Source of the DNA: CAYOZN01 sp964408455
GTDB lineage: Bacteria > Planctomycetota > Phycisphaerae > UBA1845 > UTPLA1
Assembly (NCBI GenBank): GCA_964408455.1
Contig: CAYOZN010000018.1
Location: 1-64,000 of the forward strand
DNA length: 64,000 bases
Direction of reading: 5' to 3'
Under the pieces are notes generated by a model. That model worked only from the letters and a program-made list of their open reading frames with translations. It had not been told where the DNA came from and searched no databases. Shown piece by piece: positions 34,610 to 43,842 of this stretch. Position 1 is the stretch's first letter; every line of letters starts with the position of its first letter. A program made the translations under genes and the position numbers.

Positions 34610-37600
34610 ATGAGCTGGCTTTTTTCCCACGAACGCTTCGACCAGCCCACTTGGATGTGGCTCGCGCTCATCGTCGTCGCCCTGTGGTTCTTCTCGCGGC
34701 GGTCGCTGGCCGGGCTGGGGCCGATTCGCCGGCGCCTGACGATGGGAACGCGGGCCGTGCTCATCATCGTGCTCGTGCTCGCGCTGGCCGGCATGCACCG
34801 CGTGCTCAGGAACGATCACCTGAGCGTGCTGTATGTGCTGGACGTGTCCAAGAGCGTTCCGCTCGAAATCCGCCGCCAGGCCGAGGAGTTCATCATCGAT
34901 TCCTCGAAGGACCTGCGGAAGGACGACCGGGCCGCGGTGCTGACGTTTGACGGTCGCACGAACATTGAGCAGCTTCCCACGCTGCCCGATCTGAACCAGC
35001 AGGGCATTCACGTCGATCCGCCGTTCGCCGAGGGGCAGCGGCCGGACCAGAGTAATCTTGCCCAGGCCCTGCGCATGGCGGCTGCATGCGCCCGCAGCGA
35101 TACGAACAATCGCGTCGTGCTCATCTCGGACGGCAACCAGAACGTCGGCGACGCGCTGGAAGAGGCGAAGAACGCCGACGCCAACAACATCACGGTCGAT
35201 GTGCTGCCGTTGCGCTTCGAGCATGGTTCCGAAGTCGTCTTCGAGCAGCTTCGAGCCCCGCCCTACGCCAATTTGCACGAGAACGTGGCCCTGCGCATGG
35301 TGCTGCGCAGCGACCGGGAAACGACCGGCGAGGTGTTCATCTACAAGCGCGTGGGCCAGAACGATGACATGATCGACCTCCAGCCGGGCAAGGATGGATC
35401 GGGCCAGCGCGTCACATTGAGAGAGGGCCGCAACGCCTTCACGATCCGGCTGCCGATTCAGAACGAACGCGCGCACGAATTCCGGGCCGAATTCGTTCCC
35501 GATGATCGCACCGCCGACGTCATCGGCGAGAATAACGTGGCCCGCGCCTTCACCAACGTCGAGGGGCCGCAGACGGTGCTCTTCATCGGTAACGACGCTG
35601 ATCGCGAAGGCGACGAGTTGCTGATGGAGGCGCTGGCAAAGGAGAACATCCGCGTGGAGTGGGAATCCGCCGCGGCGGTCGATGTCTCCACGGCGACGCT
35701 TCAGGAATATTCCGCGGTCATCCTGTCCAACGTCGGCGCGGATAATTTTTCCGGCGAGCAGCAGCGTTCACTGGCCAACTATGTCCGCGATCTGGGCGGC
35801 GGGCTGATCATGCTCGGCGGCGACGACAGCTTCGGGGCCGGCGGCTGGCAGGGTTCGATCGTCGAGGACGTGATGCCGGTCAAGTTCGATGTCGACTCGG
35901 TTCGGCAGATTCCGCGCGGGGCACTGGCGATCGTCATGCATTCGTGCGAGATGCCGCAGGGCAACAAGTGGGGCATCGAAACGGCCATCGCCGCGCTCGA
36001 TACCCTCAGCCGGCTGGACTACTACGGCGTGGTGGGCTGGGGCGCCGTGGGCTTCCACTGGGAAGTGCCGATGCAGATCTGCCAGAACAAGGAGGCCATC
36101 AAGCAGAAGATCCGCAACATGCAGAATGCGGATATGTTCGACTTCGATGCCCCGATGCGGATGGCGTACAACGCGCTGATGAACTGCAAGGATGCCGCCC
36201 AGCGCCACATGATCATCATCTCCGACGGCGATCCCCAGGCGCCGTCGGCGGGCCTCATCGCCCTGATGCGGGGCAATAAGGTCACCTGCTCCACCGTGTC
36301 GGTCTTTCCGCACAGCGGGTTCGAAATCGGCACGATGAAGAAGATCGCCGACGACACGGGCGGAAAGTATTACTCGCTCAGCAAGCCCGGCGACGAAAAG
36401 CAGCTCCCCAAGATTTTCATCAAGGAAGCGAAGATCGTCCGCCGCCCGCTCATTCGCGACGAAATCTTCGTGCCAAAGGTGCGGCCACACCTGTCGGACA
36501 TCCTCATCGGTATCGACGGACCATTTCCGCAGCTCAAGGGATACGTCGTCACCACGCCGCGCTCGACAGCGGATGTCGAGATGCCGCTGGTCACCAAGCG
36601 CGGCGATCCGCTGCTGGCGCACTGGCTGTGCGGCTTTGGTCGCACCGTGGCGTTTACGAGCGGCTGGTGGAAGCGATGGGGCTCCGAGTGGACGGACTGG
36701 GAGAACTTCAGCAAGCTCTGGTCGCAGACGGTCCGCTGGTCGATGCAGCAGGGCAGCGCCGCCAATTACGACGTGACGACGGTGATGGAGGGCGATCAGG
36801 GGCGCGTCATCATCGAAAGCATGGAAGATGCCGGCAGCGCGACACGCTTCCGGCAGTTCCAGGGGCGCGTGATATCGCCGGATGGTGAGTCGCACGGGCT
36901 GGAGCTGGTGCAGACCGGTCCCGGCAAGTACGAGGCGACATTCCGGGCAAACCAGAAGGGCACGTACCTGGTGAATGTGCAGGCCCCGGCCACGCAGAGC
37001 GAAAAGGCCGCGGTCATACGCACCGGCGTCACGCTGGCCTACTCGCCGGAATTCAAGGACCTGACGGTCAACGAGGCATTGCTGAAGGAAGTCGCGCTGG
37101 AGACGGACGGTCGCATTCTGGGCTTCGGCGACAATTCGGAGAAGGTCTTCGCACACAACCTGCCGGAGGTGGTCACGCGCACGCCCATCTGGGACAAGCT
37201 CATCATGGCGGCAATCGCGATCCTGCTGTTGGACGTGGCCTTCCGGCGGCTGGCGATTGACCCGCTGAAGTCGCTGCGGCTCGCGCGGGCGTACGTCGGC
37301 ACGCTGGCGGGCCGGTTCGGGGCCGGCCGCCGTGCAGAGGCGACGCTGGCGGACCTGCGGCAGGTGCGAGAACGTGTGCGCGAGGATGCACGCCGCGAAG
37401 CACAGGTCAAGTCGGATGTCACCGCCGCGCCGGCGGAGGCCGGCGTGCCGTCGATCGACGCGGCGAAGAAGTTTGATGCCGGCCCCGCCGCGAAGAAGCC
37501 GGGCGACATGAGTCATCTCACCGGCACCGGGCCGGGCGCGGCGCCGGCGGCGCCGGCCGCCCAGGCGACAAAGAAGGACGACAAGCCGCAGGAATCGACA

Positions 37601-37675
37601 ACGGCGCGGCTGCTCAAGGCCAGGCGCCGGGCGCAGGATTCAACGGGTGATGACGCAGGCGGAGGAAAGCCCTAG
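34610..37675 (+). CDS. Large VWA/GATase-like membrane protein (BatA-related)
   Basis: 1021 residues. Two TM helices at the N-terminus (about 15-30 and 47-63). A von Willebrand A domain follows with MIDAS VLDVSKS (about 76-82) and the later VVLISDGNQN strand. Then a beta-rich part, and a glutamine-amidotransferase-like domain (about 320-480: VLFIGNDADREGDELLMEAL, SAVILSNVGADN, YVRDLGGGLIMLGGDDSFGA) without an obvious catalytic Cys. A second VWA-like strand (HMIIISDGDPQAPSA, about 535) follows, and a C-terminal TM near 865. The tail is Ala/Lys-rich. This architecture belongs to the planctomycete relatives of aerotolerance (Bat) proteins. A MoxR ATPase follows 35 bp later, the usual partner for metal-binding VWA proteins. 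Confidence 0.85.
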   Translation: MSWLFSHERFDQPTWMWLALIVVALWFFSRRSLAGLGPIRRRLTMGTRAVLIIVLVLALAGMHRVLRNDHLSVLYVLDVSKSVPLEIRRQAEEFIIDSSKDLRKDDRAAVLTFDGRTNIEQLPTLPDLNQQGIHVDPPFAEGQRPDQSNLAQALRMAAACARSDTNNRVVLISDGNQNVGDALEEAKNADANNITVDVLPLRFEHGSEVVFEQLRAPPYANLHENVALRMVLRSDRETTGEVFIYKRVGQNDDMIDLQPGKDGSGQRVTLREGRNAFTIRLPIQNERAHEFRAEFVPDDRTADVIGENNVARAFTNVEGPQTVLFIGNDADREGDELLMEALAKENIRVEWESAAAVDVSTATLQEYSAVILSNVGADNFSGEQQRSLANYVRDLGGGLIMLGGDDSFGAGGWQGSIVEDVMPVKFDVDSVRQIPRGALAIVMHSCEMPQGNKWGIETAIAALDTLSRLDYYGVVGWGAVGFHWEVPMQICQNKEAIKQKIRNMQNADMFDFDAPMRMAYNALMNCKDAAQRHMIIISDGDPQAPSAGLIALMRGNKVTCSTVSVFPHSGFEIGTMKKIADDTGGKYYSLSKPGDEKQLPKIFIKEAKIVRRPLIRDEIFVPKVRPHLSDILIGIDGPFPQLKGYVVTTPRSTADVEMPLVTKRGDPLLAHWLCGFGRTVAFTSGWWKRWGSEWTDWENFSKLWSQTVRWSMQQGSAANYDVTTVMEGDQGRVIIESMEDAGSATRFRQFQGRVISPDGESHGLELVQTGPGKYEATFRANQKGTYLVNVQAPATQSEKAAVIRTGVTLAYSPEFKDLTVNEALLKEVALETDGRILGFGDNSEKVFAHNLPEVVTRTPIWDKLIMAAIAILLLDVAFRRLAIDPLKSLRLARAYVGTLAGRFGAGRRAEATLADLRQVRERVREDARREAQVKSDVTAAPAEAGVPSIDAAKKFDAGPAAKKPGDMSHLTGTGPGAAPAAPAAQATKKDDKPQESTTARLLKARRRAQDSTGDDAGGGKP

Positions 37676-37710
37676 ACTGTGCTCGCTTTCGCGGCAGAGT
37701 GGAGAATCGC

Positions 37711-38730
37711 ATGACGTTACAGATCGACCCGGCCATCCAGAAAGCCACCGACGAATTCCGCGCCAAGTTCAAAGCCGTCAAGGATGAAATCGGCAAGGCG
37801 ATCGTCGGCCACAACGATATCGTCGAGGGCGTTCTCACCTGCCTGTTCACCGGCGGGCACGCGCTGTTGGAAGGCGTGCCGGGGCTGGGCAAGACGTATC
37901 TGATCCGCAGCATGTCCGAGGCGCTGAGCCTGCATTTCTCGCGCGTGCAATTCACGCCCGATCTGATGCCCGCCGACATCATCGGCACCAACATCATCGT
38001 GGAAGACCCGGAGACCGGCCGGCGGCGCTTCGAATTCCAGAAGGGCCCGCTCTTCGCCCAGCTTATCCTCGCCGACGAAATCAACCGTGCCACGCCCAAG
38101 ACACAATCGGCTTTGCTCGAAGCCATGCAGGAGAAGACCGTCACCGCCGGCGGCAACCACTACAAGATGCAGCTGCCCTTCTTCGTGATGGCCACGCAGA
38201 ACCCCATCGAGCAGGAGGGCACCTATCCGTTGCCCGAGGCCCAGCTCGACCGCTTCTTCTACAAGCTGGTGGTCAAGTACTCCTCGCGCGAGGAACTGGG
38301 CACCATCCTCGAACGCACCACGACCGGCCACAAGCCCGATCTCAAGCCGATCATGACGGGCGATCAGATCCTCGGCGCTCAGAAGCTGGTTCAGCGCGTC
38401 GTCGTGGCCAGGCACGTGCAGGACTATGCCATCCGCCTGGTACTGGCCACGCATCCGCAGGGCCAATTCGCCACCGATCAGACCAACCGCTATGTGCGCT
38501 GGGGCAGTTCGCCGCGCGGGGCGCAGTCCGTCGCGCTGGCGGCCAAGGTGCAGGCCCTGCTCGACGGGCGGTACAACGTCGCCTTTGAGGACATTCACAA
38601 GGTCTTCACGCCGGCGATGCGGCACCGGGTGCTGCTGAACTTCGAGGCCCAGGCCGAGGGCATCGAGTCGGACGCCGTGCTGCGCGACATCCTCGATAAG
38701 ACGCCGACCAAGGCGGATCTTGCGGCGTAA
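37711..38730 (+). CDS. MoxR-family AAA+ ATPase
   Basis: 339 residues. Walker A LLEGVPGLGKT, the MoxR motifs SRVQFTPDLMPADIIGTNI and FQKGPLFAQLILADEINRA (Walker B LILADEIN), PKTQSALLEAMQEK, sensor-1 VMATQNPIEQEGTYPLPEAQ, and the arginine-containing LDRFFYKL. MoxR proteins act as chaperones that help VWA proteins load metal or partner proteins. ATG 37711 is chosen because GGAGAA lies 7 nt upstream; a GTG at 37699 overlaps that site. The gene is placed directly after the VWA protein, supporting a joint function. A DUF58 gene, often part of such operons, is missing here. Confidence 0.92.
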   Translation: MTLQIDPAIQKATDEFRAKFKAVKDEIGKAIVGHNDIVEGVLTCLFTGGHALLEGVPGLGKTYLIRSMSEALSLHFSRVQFTPDLMPADIIGTNIIVEDPETGRRRFEFQKGPLFAQLILADEINRATPKTQSALLEAMQEKTVTAGGNHYKMQLPFFVMATQNPIEQEGTYPLPEAQLDRFFYKLVVKYSSREELGTILERTTTGHKPDLKPIMTGDQILGAQKLVQRVVVARHVQDYAIRLVLATHPQGQFATDQTNRYVRWGSSPRGAQSVALAAKVQALLDGRYNVAFEDIHKVFTPAMRHRVLLNFEAQAEGIESDAVLRDILDKTPTKADLAA

Positions 38731-38775
38731 GGACACGGGCTTACGGATCGCCGACGCTGAACCTGGCGGATTTGC

Positions 38776-38781
38776 TATAAT
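38776..38781 (+). promoter_or_regulatory. -10 box TATAAT, leaderless arrangement
   Basis: TATAAT ends 7 nt before the antitoxin ATG (38789), the same spacing as at 11144-11157. No Shine-Dalgarno is seen. Confidence 0.5.
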
Positions 38782-38788
38782 TCGTTGT

Positions 38789-39133
38789 ATGAGCCAGACG
38801 ACAGGCACTTCCGTCATCGCTGAACACATATCGATCGCCGCAGGCGTCTGCGGCGGCAAACCGTGCATTGCCGGCAGTCGTATTCGCGTGCAGGACATCT
38901 ATGTCTGGCACGATCTGCAGGGAAAAAGCGCGGACGAAATTGTGTCGGCATTCCCGCAACTTTCGCTGGCTGATGTCTATGCCGCGCTCGCCTATTTCTG
39001 GAGTCATCGCGACGAAATCCTTGCTCAAATGAAGCAGGGAGAAGAACTCGTTGAGGCCATGAAGCAGCAGTTCCCGTCCAAGCTCAAAGACAGGCTTACG
39101 CCAATGGACGCGGGCGATGCGGCTACACCTTGA
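38789..39133 (+). CDS. DUF433 antitoxin-like protein
   Basis: 114 residues. The DUF433 core is clear: GVCGGKPCIAGSRIRVQDIY, then GKSADEIVSAFPQLSLADVY and AALAYFWSHRDEI, a winged/ribbon-like helix-turn-helix found in VapB-type antitoxins. The C-terminus (about 85-114) would bind the toxin. It overlaps the following DUF5615 gene by 17 bp, the usual order in such pairs. A leaderless promoter lies directly upstream. The pair is flanked by unrelated core genes, so it may be a small acquired module. Confidence 0.85.
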   Translation: MSQTTGTSVIAEHISIAAGVCGGKPCIAGSRIRVQDIYVWHDLQGKSADEIVSAFPQLSLADVYAALAYFWSHRDEILAQMKQGEELVEAMKQQFPSKLKDRLTPMDAGDAATP

Positions 39134-39439
39134 TGAGCAGTCGAGCCGGCAATCGCGGATGGTTTGCGCCGTCGCGGGCTGGATGTGACGACGACCGTTG
39201 AAGCAGGCCTTCGTTCGGCTCCCGACGCCGATCATCTGTCGTACGCCCGCGAAAATCGTCGCGTCATCCTCACATTTGATTCGGATTTCCTCAGCCTGGC
39301 ACAGTCCGGAGTGCCACACGCCGGCATCGTCTATTGTGCCGCCAACACTTGGACAATCCGACAGATCATCGAATTCCTGCTGCTGTTGGACGCTTGTCTG
39401 ACGGAAGATGACATGAGGAATCACGTCGAATTCTGTTGA
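39117..39439 (+). pseudogene. DUF5615 PIN-like toxin, frameshifted
   Basis: Starts at ATG 39117 as MRLHLDEQSS, the expected beginning of a DUF5615 (PIN-like nuclease) protein. After codon 10 the family sequence continues in another frame from 39149: AIADGLRRRGLDVTTTVEAG, SAPDADHLSYARENRRVILT, FDSDFLSLAQ, to the stop at 39437. One base is missing in the AGCCGGCAATC stretch (a GGG probably became GG). Active-site Asp residues (LDE and FDSDF) are conserved in the two parts. It is either an inactivated toxin or a sequencing error. The antitoxin upstream is intact. Confidence 0.8.
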
Positions 39440-39612
39440 CGCGACCCGCAACCCCTGCCAGATCGACGCTTGAAACTTCGGCATTCGCCTGAACCGGGCG
39501 CTCACCGGCCAACGCGAAACTGACGCCGGCCAGGTCTGCGAAGAACTACTCATCTGTGACGGATCGTTCATGCCGGTTAGAGTGTGCTCCTCTTTTCAGA
39601 CGGAGCGACGCC

Positions 39613-41304
39613 TTGGATGCCTGGCAGTCCATTCTCGACGTGTTCCTCCTGCTCGCTGCCGCTCTCGTCTTCGGGGCGCTGTTGGAGCGCATTCGCCTCA
39701 ACGCCATCCTCGGCTTTCTGCTGGCAGGAACGCTCCTGGGCCCTAATGCCTTCCAGGTGATGAGCCCGGGGCCGCTGGTCGACGTTATGGCCCAGCTCGG
39801 CGTGGCGCTGCTGCTCGTCACCATCGGCCTCGAGTTCTCCTGGCGCGACATGAAGCGCATGGGGGCCATCGCCCTGGGCGGCGGTACGGCACAAGTCGTG
39901 GTCACCACCGCGGTCTTCGCGATGGTCGGCATCGCCCTGGGGATCGACTGGCGAGCCGCCGTCTGTCTCGGCACCATGCTGGCCCAGTCCGGCACGGCCT
40001 TCATGCTGCGCCTCCTGGTCAGCCGCGCCGAGATCGACAGCATCCACGGCCGCAGCGCCGTGGGCATGTCGCTCATTCAGGATATGGGTGTCGTGCCGCT
40101 GGTGCTGTTCTTTTCGGTACTGGCCGGCGTCGACGCCGGTTCCACCGTCCTGATCGCGCTGGTGCGCTCGATCGTCATCGGCGCGCTTCTGGTGGCCGCG
40201 TTCTTCGTCATTTTTCGATACGCGGTGCCGTGGCTGCTGAGCCAGCAGCTTCTCGCCCGCAACCGCGACATGCCGGTGCTTCTGGCGGCTGTTGCTGTCA
40301 TGGGGGCGAGCTGGGCCGCGACGGCGCTGAATTTCTCCTCGGCACTCGGCGCCTTCGTGGCCGGCATCGTGCTGGGAAGTTCGCCCTTTGCCACGCAGAT
40401 CCGTGCCGATCTGGCCGGCTTCCGGATTCTGTTCGTCACGCTGTTCTTCACGTCGGTGGGAATGCTGGCGGAGCCCGAATGGGCCATGCAGAACTTCGGC
40501 TACGTGCTGCTGATGCTCGTCCTGATCCTGACGGCCAAGGCGGTGATTGCGGCCGTCATCGCCATCCTCTTTCGCACCCCGGTTCGGCACGCGATCGCGG
40601 CCGCCATCTGCATCGCGCAGGTCGGCGAGTTCGCCATCGTTCTCGCGCGGGTGGGGGGCGATCTGTCCATTATCGACGATGATACGTTTCGCCTGGTCGT
40701 CTCGGTGACCATTGGCTCGTTCTTAATCACGCCGCTCCTGGTGTGGATGGCGCTGCCGGTGGGGGGGTTCTTCGAGCGGCGACTGCGACGGGGATCGGCC
40801 TCGCGGGCCGGCGAAGTCGCCGCCGATGAATCGACATCGCTACGAGACCACGTCGTGATCCTGGGCTTCGGCCCGGCCGGCCAGCGCGTGGCGGAATCGC
40901 TGATGCGCGAGTACGCCTCGCGCGTGGTCGTGGTCGAGTTGAATTACAAGAATGCGCAGACGGCCGCCTCCTACGGCCTGCGTTATGTCATCGGCGACGC
41001 CAGCCAGGAGGATGTCCTCCATTCGGCGTCGGTGCAAACGGCACGCGTCGTCGCCATCACGCTGCCCGATCCACGCATCGGCAGGCAGGTGATCAGCACG
41101 GCCAGGTCGATGGCGCCCAATGCGACGATCATCGTGCGCTCACGCTATCACGTCCTGCGCTGGGAATTCACCTTTGCCGGGGCCGACGTCGTGGTGGATG
41201 AGGAAGACCAGGTCGGCCGCAGAATCGCCGCCGAGGTTCGCCGCGTACTGCATGAGCTGGGCGACGAGCAGCCAGAGCCATCGGCTGCCCCCCAGGGTTC
41301 ATGA
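39613..41304 (+). CDS. KefB-type cation/proton antiporter with TrkA-N domain
   Basis: 563 residues. About 12 TM helices with CPA2 features (NAILGFLLAGTLLGPNAF, AQLGVALLLVTIGLEFSW, LAQSGTAFMLRLL, AVGMSLIQDMGVVPL, IAQVGEFAIVLARVG), then a cytoplasmic RCK/TrkA-N domain from about residue 415 (DHVVILGFGPAGQRVAESLM, VVVELNYKNA, VIGDASQEDVL) that binds nucleotide. Such proteins export potassium or sodium in exchange for protons under RCK control. TTG 39613 with GGAG 7 nt upstream places the start directly before the first helix; a GTG at 39556 is the alternative. The gene seems to be monocistronic. Confidence 0.9.
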   Translation: MDAWQSILDVFLLLAAALVFGALLERIRLNAILGFLLAGTLLGPNAFQVMSPGPLVDVMAQLGVALLLVTIGLEFSWRDMKRMGAIALGGGTAQVVVTTAVFAMVGIALGIDWRAAVCLGTMLAQSGTAFMLRLLVSRAEIDSIHGRSAVGMSLIQDMGVVPLVLFFSVLAGVDAGSTVLIALVRSIVIGALLVAAFFVIFRYAVPWLLSQQLLARNRDMPVLLAAVAVMGASWAATALNFSSALGAFVAGIVLGSSPFATQIRADLAGFRILFVTLFFTSVGMLAEPEWAMQNFGYVLLMLVLILTAKAVIAAVIAILFRTPVRHAIAAAICIAQVGEFAIVLARVGGDLSIIDDDTFRLVVSVTIGSFLITPLLVWMALPVGGFFERRLRRGSASRAGEVAADESTSLRDHVVILGFGPAGQRVAESLMREYASRVVVVELNYKNAQTAASYGLRYVIGDASQEDVLHSASVQTARVVAITLPDPRIGRQVISTARSMAPNATIIVRSRYHVLRWEFTFAGADVVVDEEDQVGRRIAAEVRRVLHELGDEQPEPSAAPQGS

Positions 41305-41354
41305 ATCGAAGGCCCCAGAATTCCGCAACCGGCCGGGTATGCGCGCAGAACAAG

Positions 41355-41360
41355 TTTATA
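41355..41360 (+). promoter_or_regulatory. -10 box TATAGT upstream of the zinc-ribbon/SPFH genes
   Basis: TATAGT about 60 bp before the zinc-ribbon gene, flanked by AGTTTA and TAAACT (41351 and 41382) as a loose inverted repeat. Confidence 0.35.
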
Positions 41361-41421
41361 GTAGCGTCCATTCGGTCCGAAGCTAAACTTAGTACGGAGG
41401 CGGGATTGGGATTGAAGGACG

Positions 41422-41868
41422 ATGCGTAGAAAGGGCGTTTGCGGCGAATGCGGGCACACAAACGCGGAATTGGCCCATTTTTGCGGACAGTGCGGCGAGC
41501 CGCTGGATGCAAGTGCGCCATCCGTGGGGAGGGCGCGTCATCCCAGTGCGGTCAGTGTTCCGCCGGGCATGGAGCGCGTACAGCGTGCGGCGGACTTATA
41601 CTATCGGCACCGCAGCGCCTGGGGCGGATCGCGCCTCATCGGGACCGAAACGCTGGGAATTGAGATTTTCAATGCCGGCTACGGGCTCAGGAGCGTCGTG
41701 CTTTCGCTGGAGGGAGTCGATGAAACCGGTCGACGATTGTTCCAGCTCGAGCAGAAGGCCGATTCGATCCCGCGGGGCGAGATCACGACGATCGAGATAC
41801 CTTCGTATGAAATTCCGGAGCCGTCGAGCGGCGTGATCGTCGCCCTGGTTTCGGCGGAATATGCATAA
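41422..41868 (+). CDS. Zinc-ribbon protein with beta domain
   Basis: 148 residues. N-terminal double zinc ribbon-type site (CGECGHTNAELAHFCGQCG, residues 7-25) with four cysteines in CxxC pairs. After a Pro/Ser linker (about 30-50), the rest (about 60-146) is predicted beta-sandwich (GIEIFNAGYGLRSVVLSLEG, ITTIEIPSYEIPEPSSG). No TM or signal. I do not recognise the C-terminal family. The gene stands 40 bp before the SPFH gene, so the two may be co-transcribed. Confidence 0.65.
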   Translation: MRRKGVCGECGHTNAELAHFCGQCGEPLDASAPSVGRARHPSAVSVPPGMERVQRAADLYYRHRSAWGGSRLIGTETLGIEIFNAGYGLRSVVLSLEGVDETGRRLFQLEQKADSIPRGEITTIEIPSYEIPEPSSGVIVALVSAEYA

Positions 41869-41909
41869 CGGAAAAGTCCCGCCGGGCGGGCGGGAGAAAG
41901 GATCGCGAT

Positions 41910-42875
41910 ATGTCCTGGTTGATTGCGGGCGGAATTCTCGGGGTGTTTCTGCTGGTTGTGCTTTTCAGCTGCGCGTTCACTGTTGAGCAGCAGACGCGCG
42001 CCATCGTCGAGCGATTCGGCGCGTTCCACAAGACGGGCGCGCCGGGCCTCAACTTCAAAGTGCCTTTCCTCGATCGCATCGCCGGCCGCATCACGCACCG
42101 CGTGCGCGAGCTTGAGATTGCCGTCGAGAGCAAGACCAAGGACGACGTCTTCGTCGATCTGAAGATCGCGGTCCAGTTCTTCGTGCGGGAGAACGAAGAC
42201 TCGGTCGTCGCCGCCCACTACAAGCTGATGAACCCCGGCCAGCAGATCAGCTCCTACGTGTTCGACACCGTGCGCGCCCTCGTGCCCGACATGCAGATCG
42301 ACCACGTCTTCTCCGAAAAGGAGAAGATCGCCGTCGCCGTCAAGGAGCGCCTCCAGGACACGATGGAGCAGTTCGGCTACACCATCCTCCAGGCCCTGGT
42401 CAACGATATTCAGCCCGACCACACGGTGAAGGAAGCGATGAACAAGGTCAACGCCTCGGCCCGCCTCAAAGAGGCCGCCAAGAACGAGGCCGAGGCCAAG
42501 AAGATTCGCGTCATCGCCGAGGCAGAGGCCGAGGCCCGCGCCAAGGAACTTCAGGGTGTGGGTATTGCCCGCCAGCGTCTGGCCATCGCCAACGGCTTGA
42601 AGGAGTCGGTCGAGGCCTGTGCCGAGGCCGGCATCTCGCCGGAAGAGGCCACCAAGATGGTGCTGTTGACGCAGCACTACGATACGGTGACCGCCGTCGG
42701 CGCCAATTCCAAGGCGACGATCATGATGGTCCCCTACACGCCGGACGGAATGCACTCGGTCGGCTCTCAGATCACCAACGCCCTGATGACGACGCACGAG
42801 GCGCAGAAGCCCTCGGACGGGCCGCCGAAAATCGATGGGCCGCACACGCGGACATCCGCCAGCCGGCATGCCTGA
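41910..42875 (+). CDS. SPFH/band 7 membrane protein (stomatin-like)
   Basis: 321 residues. N-terminal TM (about 3-24), then SPFH domain: FTVEQQTRAIVERFGAFHKT, GAPGLNFKVPFLDRIAGRIT, then KDDVFVDLKIAVQFFVREN. A long Ala/Glu/Lys-rich coiled coil (about 170-215, KEAAKNEAEAKKIRVIAEAE) and a C-terminal assembly region follow. SPFH proteins form large ring cages in the membrane that organise lipids or proteases. It resembles the slipin/HIR-like branch rather than HflK/HflC. An RBS-like GAAAGGA lies upstream of ATG 41910. No NfeD partner gene is adjacent. Confidence 0.88.
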   Translation: MSWLIAGGILGVFLLVVLFSCAFTVEQQTRAIVERFGAFHKTGAPGLNFKVPFLDRIAGRITHRVRELEIAVESKTKDDVFVDLKIAVQFFVRENEDSVVAAHYKLMNPGQQISSYVFDTVRALVPDMQIDHVFSEKEKIAVAVKERLQDTMEQFGYTILQALVNDIQPDHTVKEAMNKVNASARLKEAAKNEAEAKKIRVIAEAEAEARAKELQGVGIARQRLAIANGLKESVEACAEAGISPEEATKMVLLTQHYDTVTAVGANSKATIMMVPYTPDGMHSVGSQITNALMTTHEAQKPSDGPPKIDGPHTRTSASRHA

Positions 42876-43302
42876 ACCGTGCTTGACGCACTGCTGTAGC
42901 GCGATCGTGTGATCGCCGGCAGCGGCACCTGACAACGTTTGATCGAACTTCGCGGCCTTCGCCGGCATCCCCGGCGGAGGCCGTTATGTTGCGCTACAGG
43001 GGGGGGCCGGTTTCGGTGCCGCAGAAGTTGCGCTGGGAGACTGGCGCGATGCTGACATTCCGCCAGGGGTCGCGCCCGTGCCATGCCGGGGTTTTTGCGA
43101 TGTTGTCGGGAATGCCGATATCCACTTCTGGAGGATGGTTCGGTTCCGGCGCCGGCGCAGCTTTGCGCCCGGCAGGCGGTTTTATCAATGTGCGGCGGAG
43201 CCTGCGCGATTGCTCGTTTTGCCATGTGACCGACGGAGATTCGGCGGCCTGGCACGCGCGAGTGGCTGACGTGGCCATTTGTGCTAGAGGAGAGAACGTG
43301 TC
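42876..43302. other. Intergenic region with strong hairpin
   Basis: About 430 bp between the SPFH and lipoprotein genes. It holds a 13-bp inverted repeat with one mismatch (CGGCCTTCGCCGG at 42953-42965, CCGGCGGAGGCCG at 42971-42983, loop CATCC), a possible terminator without a U-tract, and GCGATC-GTGT-GATCGC (42901-42916). An open frame at 42986-43306 has no family character. Confidence 0.55.
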
Positions 43303-43842
43303 ATGAGCCGGAATCGCTTCGCCTGCCACGCGCTGGCGGTGTCCTTGATTGCCTTTGCGGCCGGATGTCCATCGCCCTCGGCGACTCCTGTCACCAACGC
43401 GCCGCCCGGCCGGGAGGTGGATCAGCAGCCCGCCGTTGCGCGGTACTTCTCGCAGCACAACGATCGCGGCATGCTGGCATCCATGTCCATCGTGGATTCG
43501 CATTTTGAGCCCAACTCCGATCGTCTCTCGGGCGCCGGCGAAGAGCGCCTGGAGCGCTACGCCGAGTTGCTGTTCGAATCCGGCGGCACGGTCAATTACG
43601 ACACCGCACTCTCCGATGCGCACCTGGTGGCCGCCCGGCTGGCCGCCGCCCGGGAATTTCTGCTGGCCGTCAGCCTGAACACCACGGCGCCCATCCTCGT
43701 CGAGCAGGGGCCCTCCGGCGGCCGCGGCATGAGCGCGCGAGAGTCCATCGCCGGGCAGGCGGTCGCTAAGCAGGCCGAGCCGCGCGGCTCCGCCTACAAC
43801 CTGCAGGGCGCGGGCGGAAGCGCGCAGGGCGGAGGCAACTGA
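43303..43842 (+). CDS. Lipoprotein of unknown function
   Basis: 179 residues. The signal ends in a lipobox FAAGC (Cys at 22), so it is probably lipid-anchored in the outer or inner membrane. A short Pro-rich linker is followed by a region with SHFEPNSDRLSGAGEERLER, reminiscent of the beta-alpha start of an OmpA C-terminal domain, but the peptidoglycan-binding Asp/Arg pair is not seen. The final 40 residues are Gly/Ala-rich. The stop codon is followed directly by the GTG of the TPR lipoprotein gene, so they form an operon. Confidence 0.65.
   Translation: MSRNRFACHALAVSLIAFAAGCPSPSATPVTNAPPGREVDQQPAVARYFSQHNDRGMLASMSIVDSHFEPNSDRLSGAGEERLERYAELLFESGGTVNYDTALSDAHLVAARLAAAREFLLAVSLNTTAPILVEQGPSGGRGMSARESIAGQAVAKQAEPRGSAYNLQGAGGSAQGGGN

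Noticed and set aside
42986..43306. 106-codon gene before the lipoprotein
   Set aside because: Mixed composition, no ribosome site, overlaps the lipoprotein start; contains intergenic hairpin DNA.
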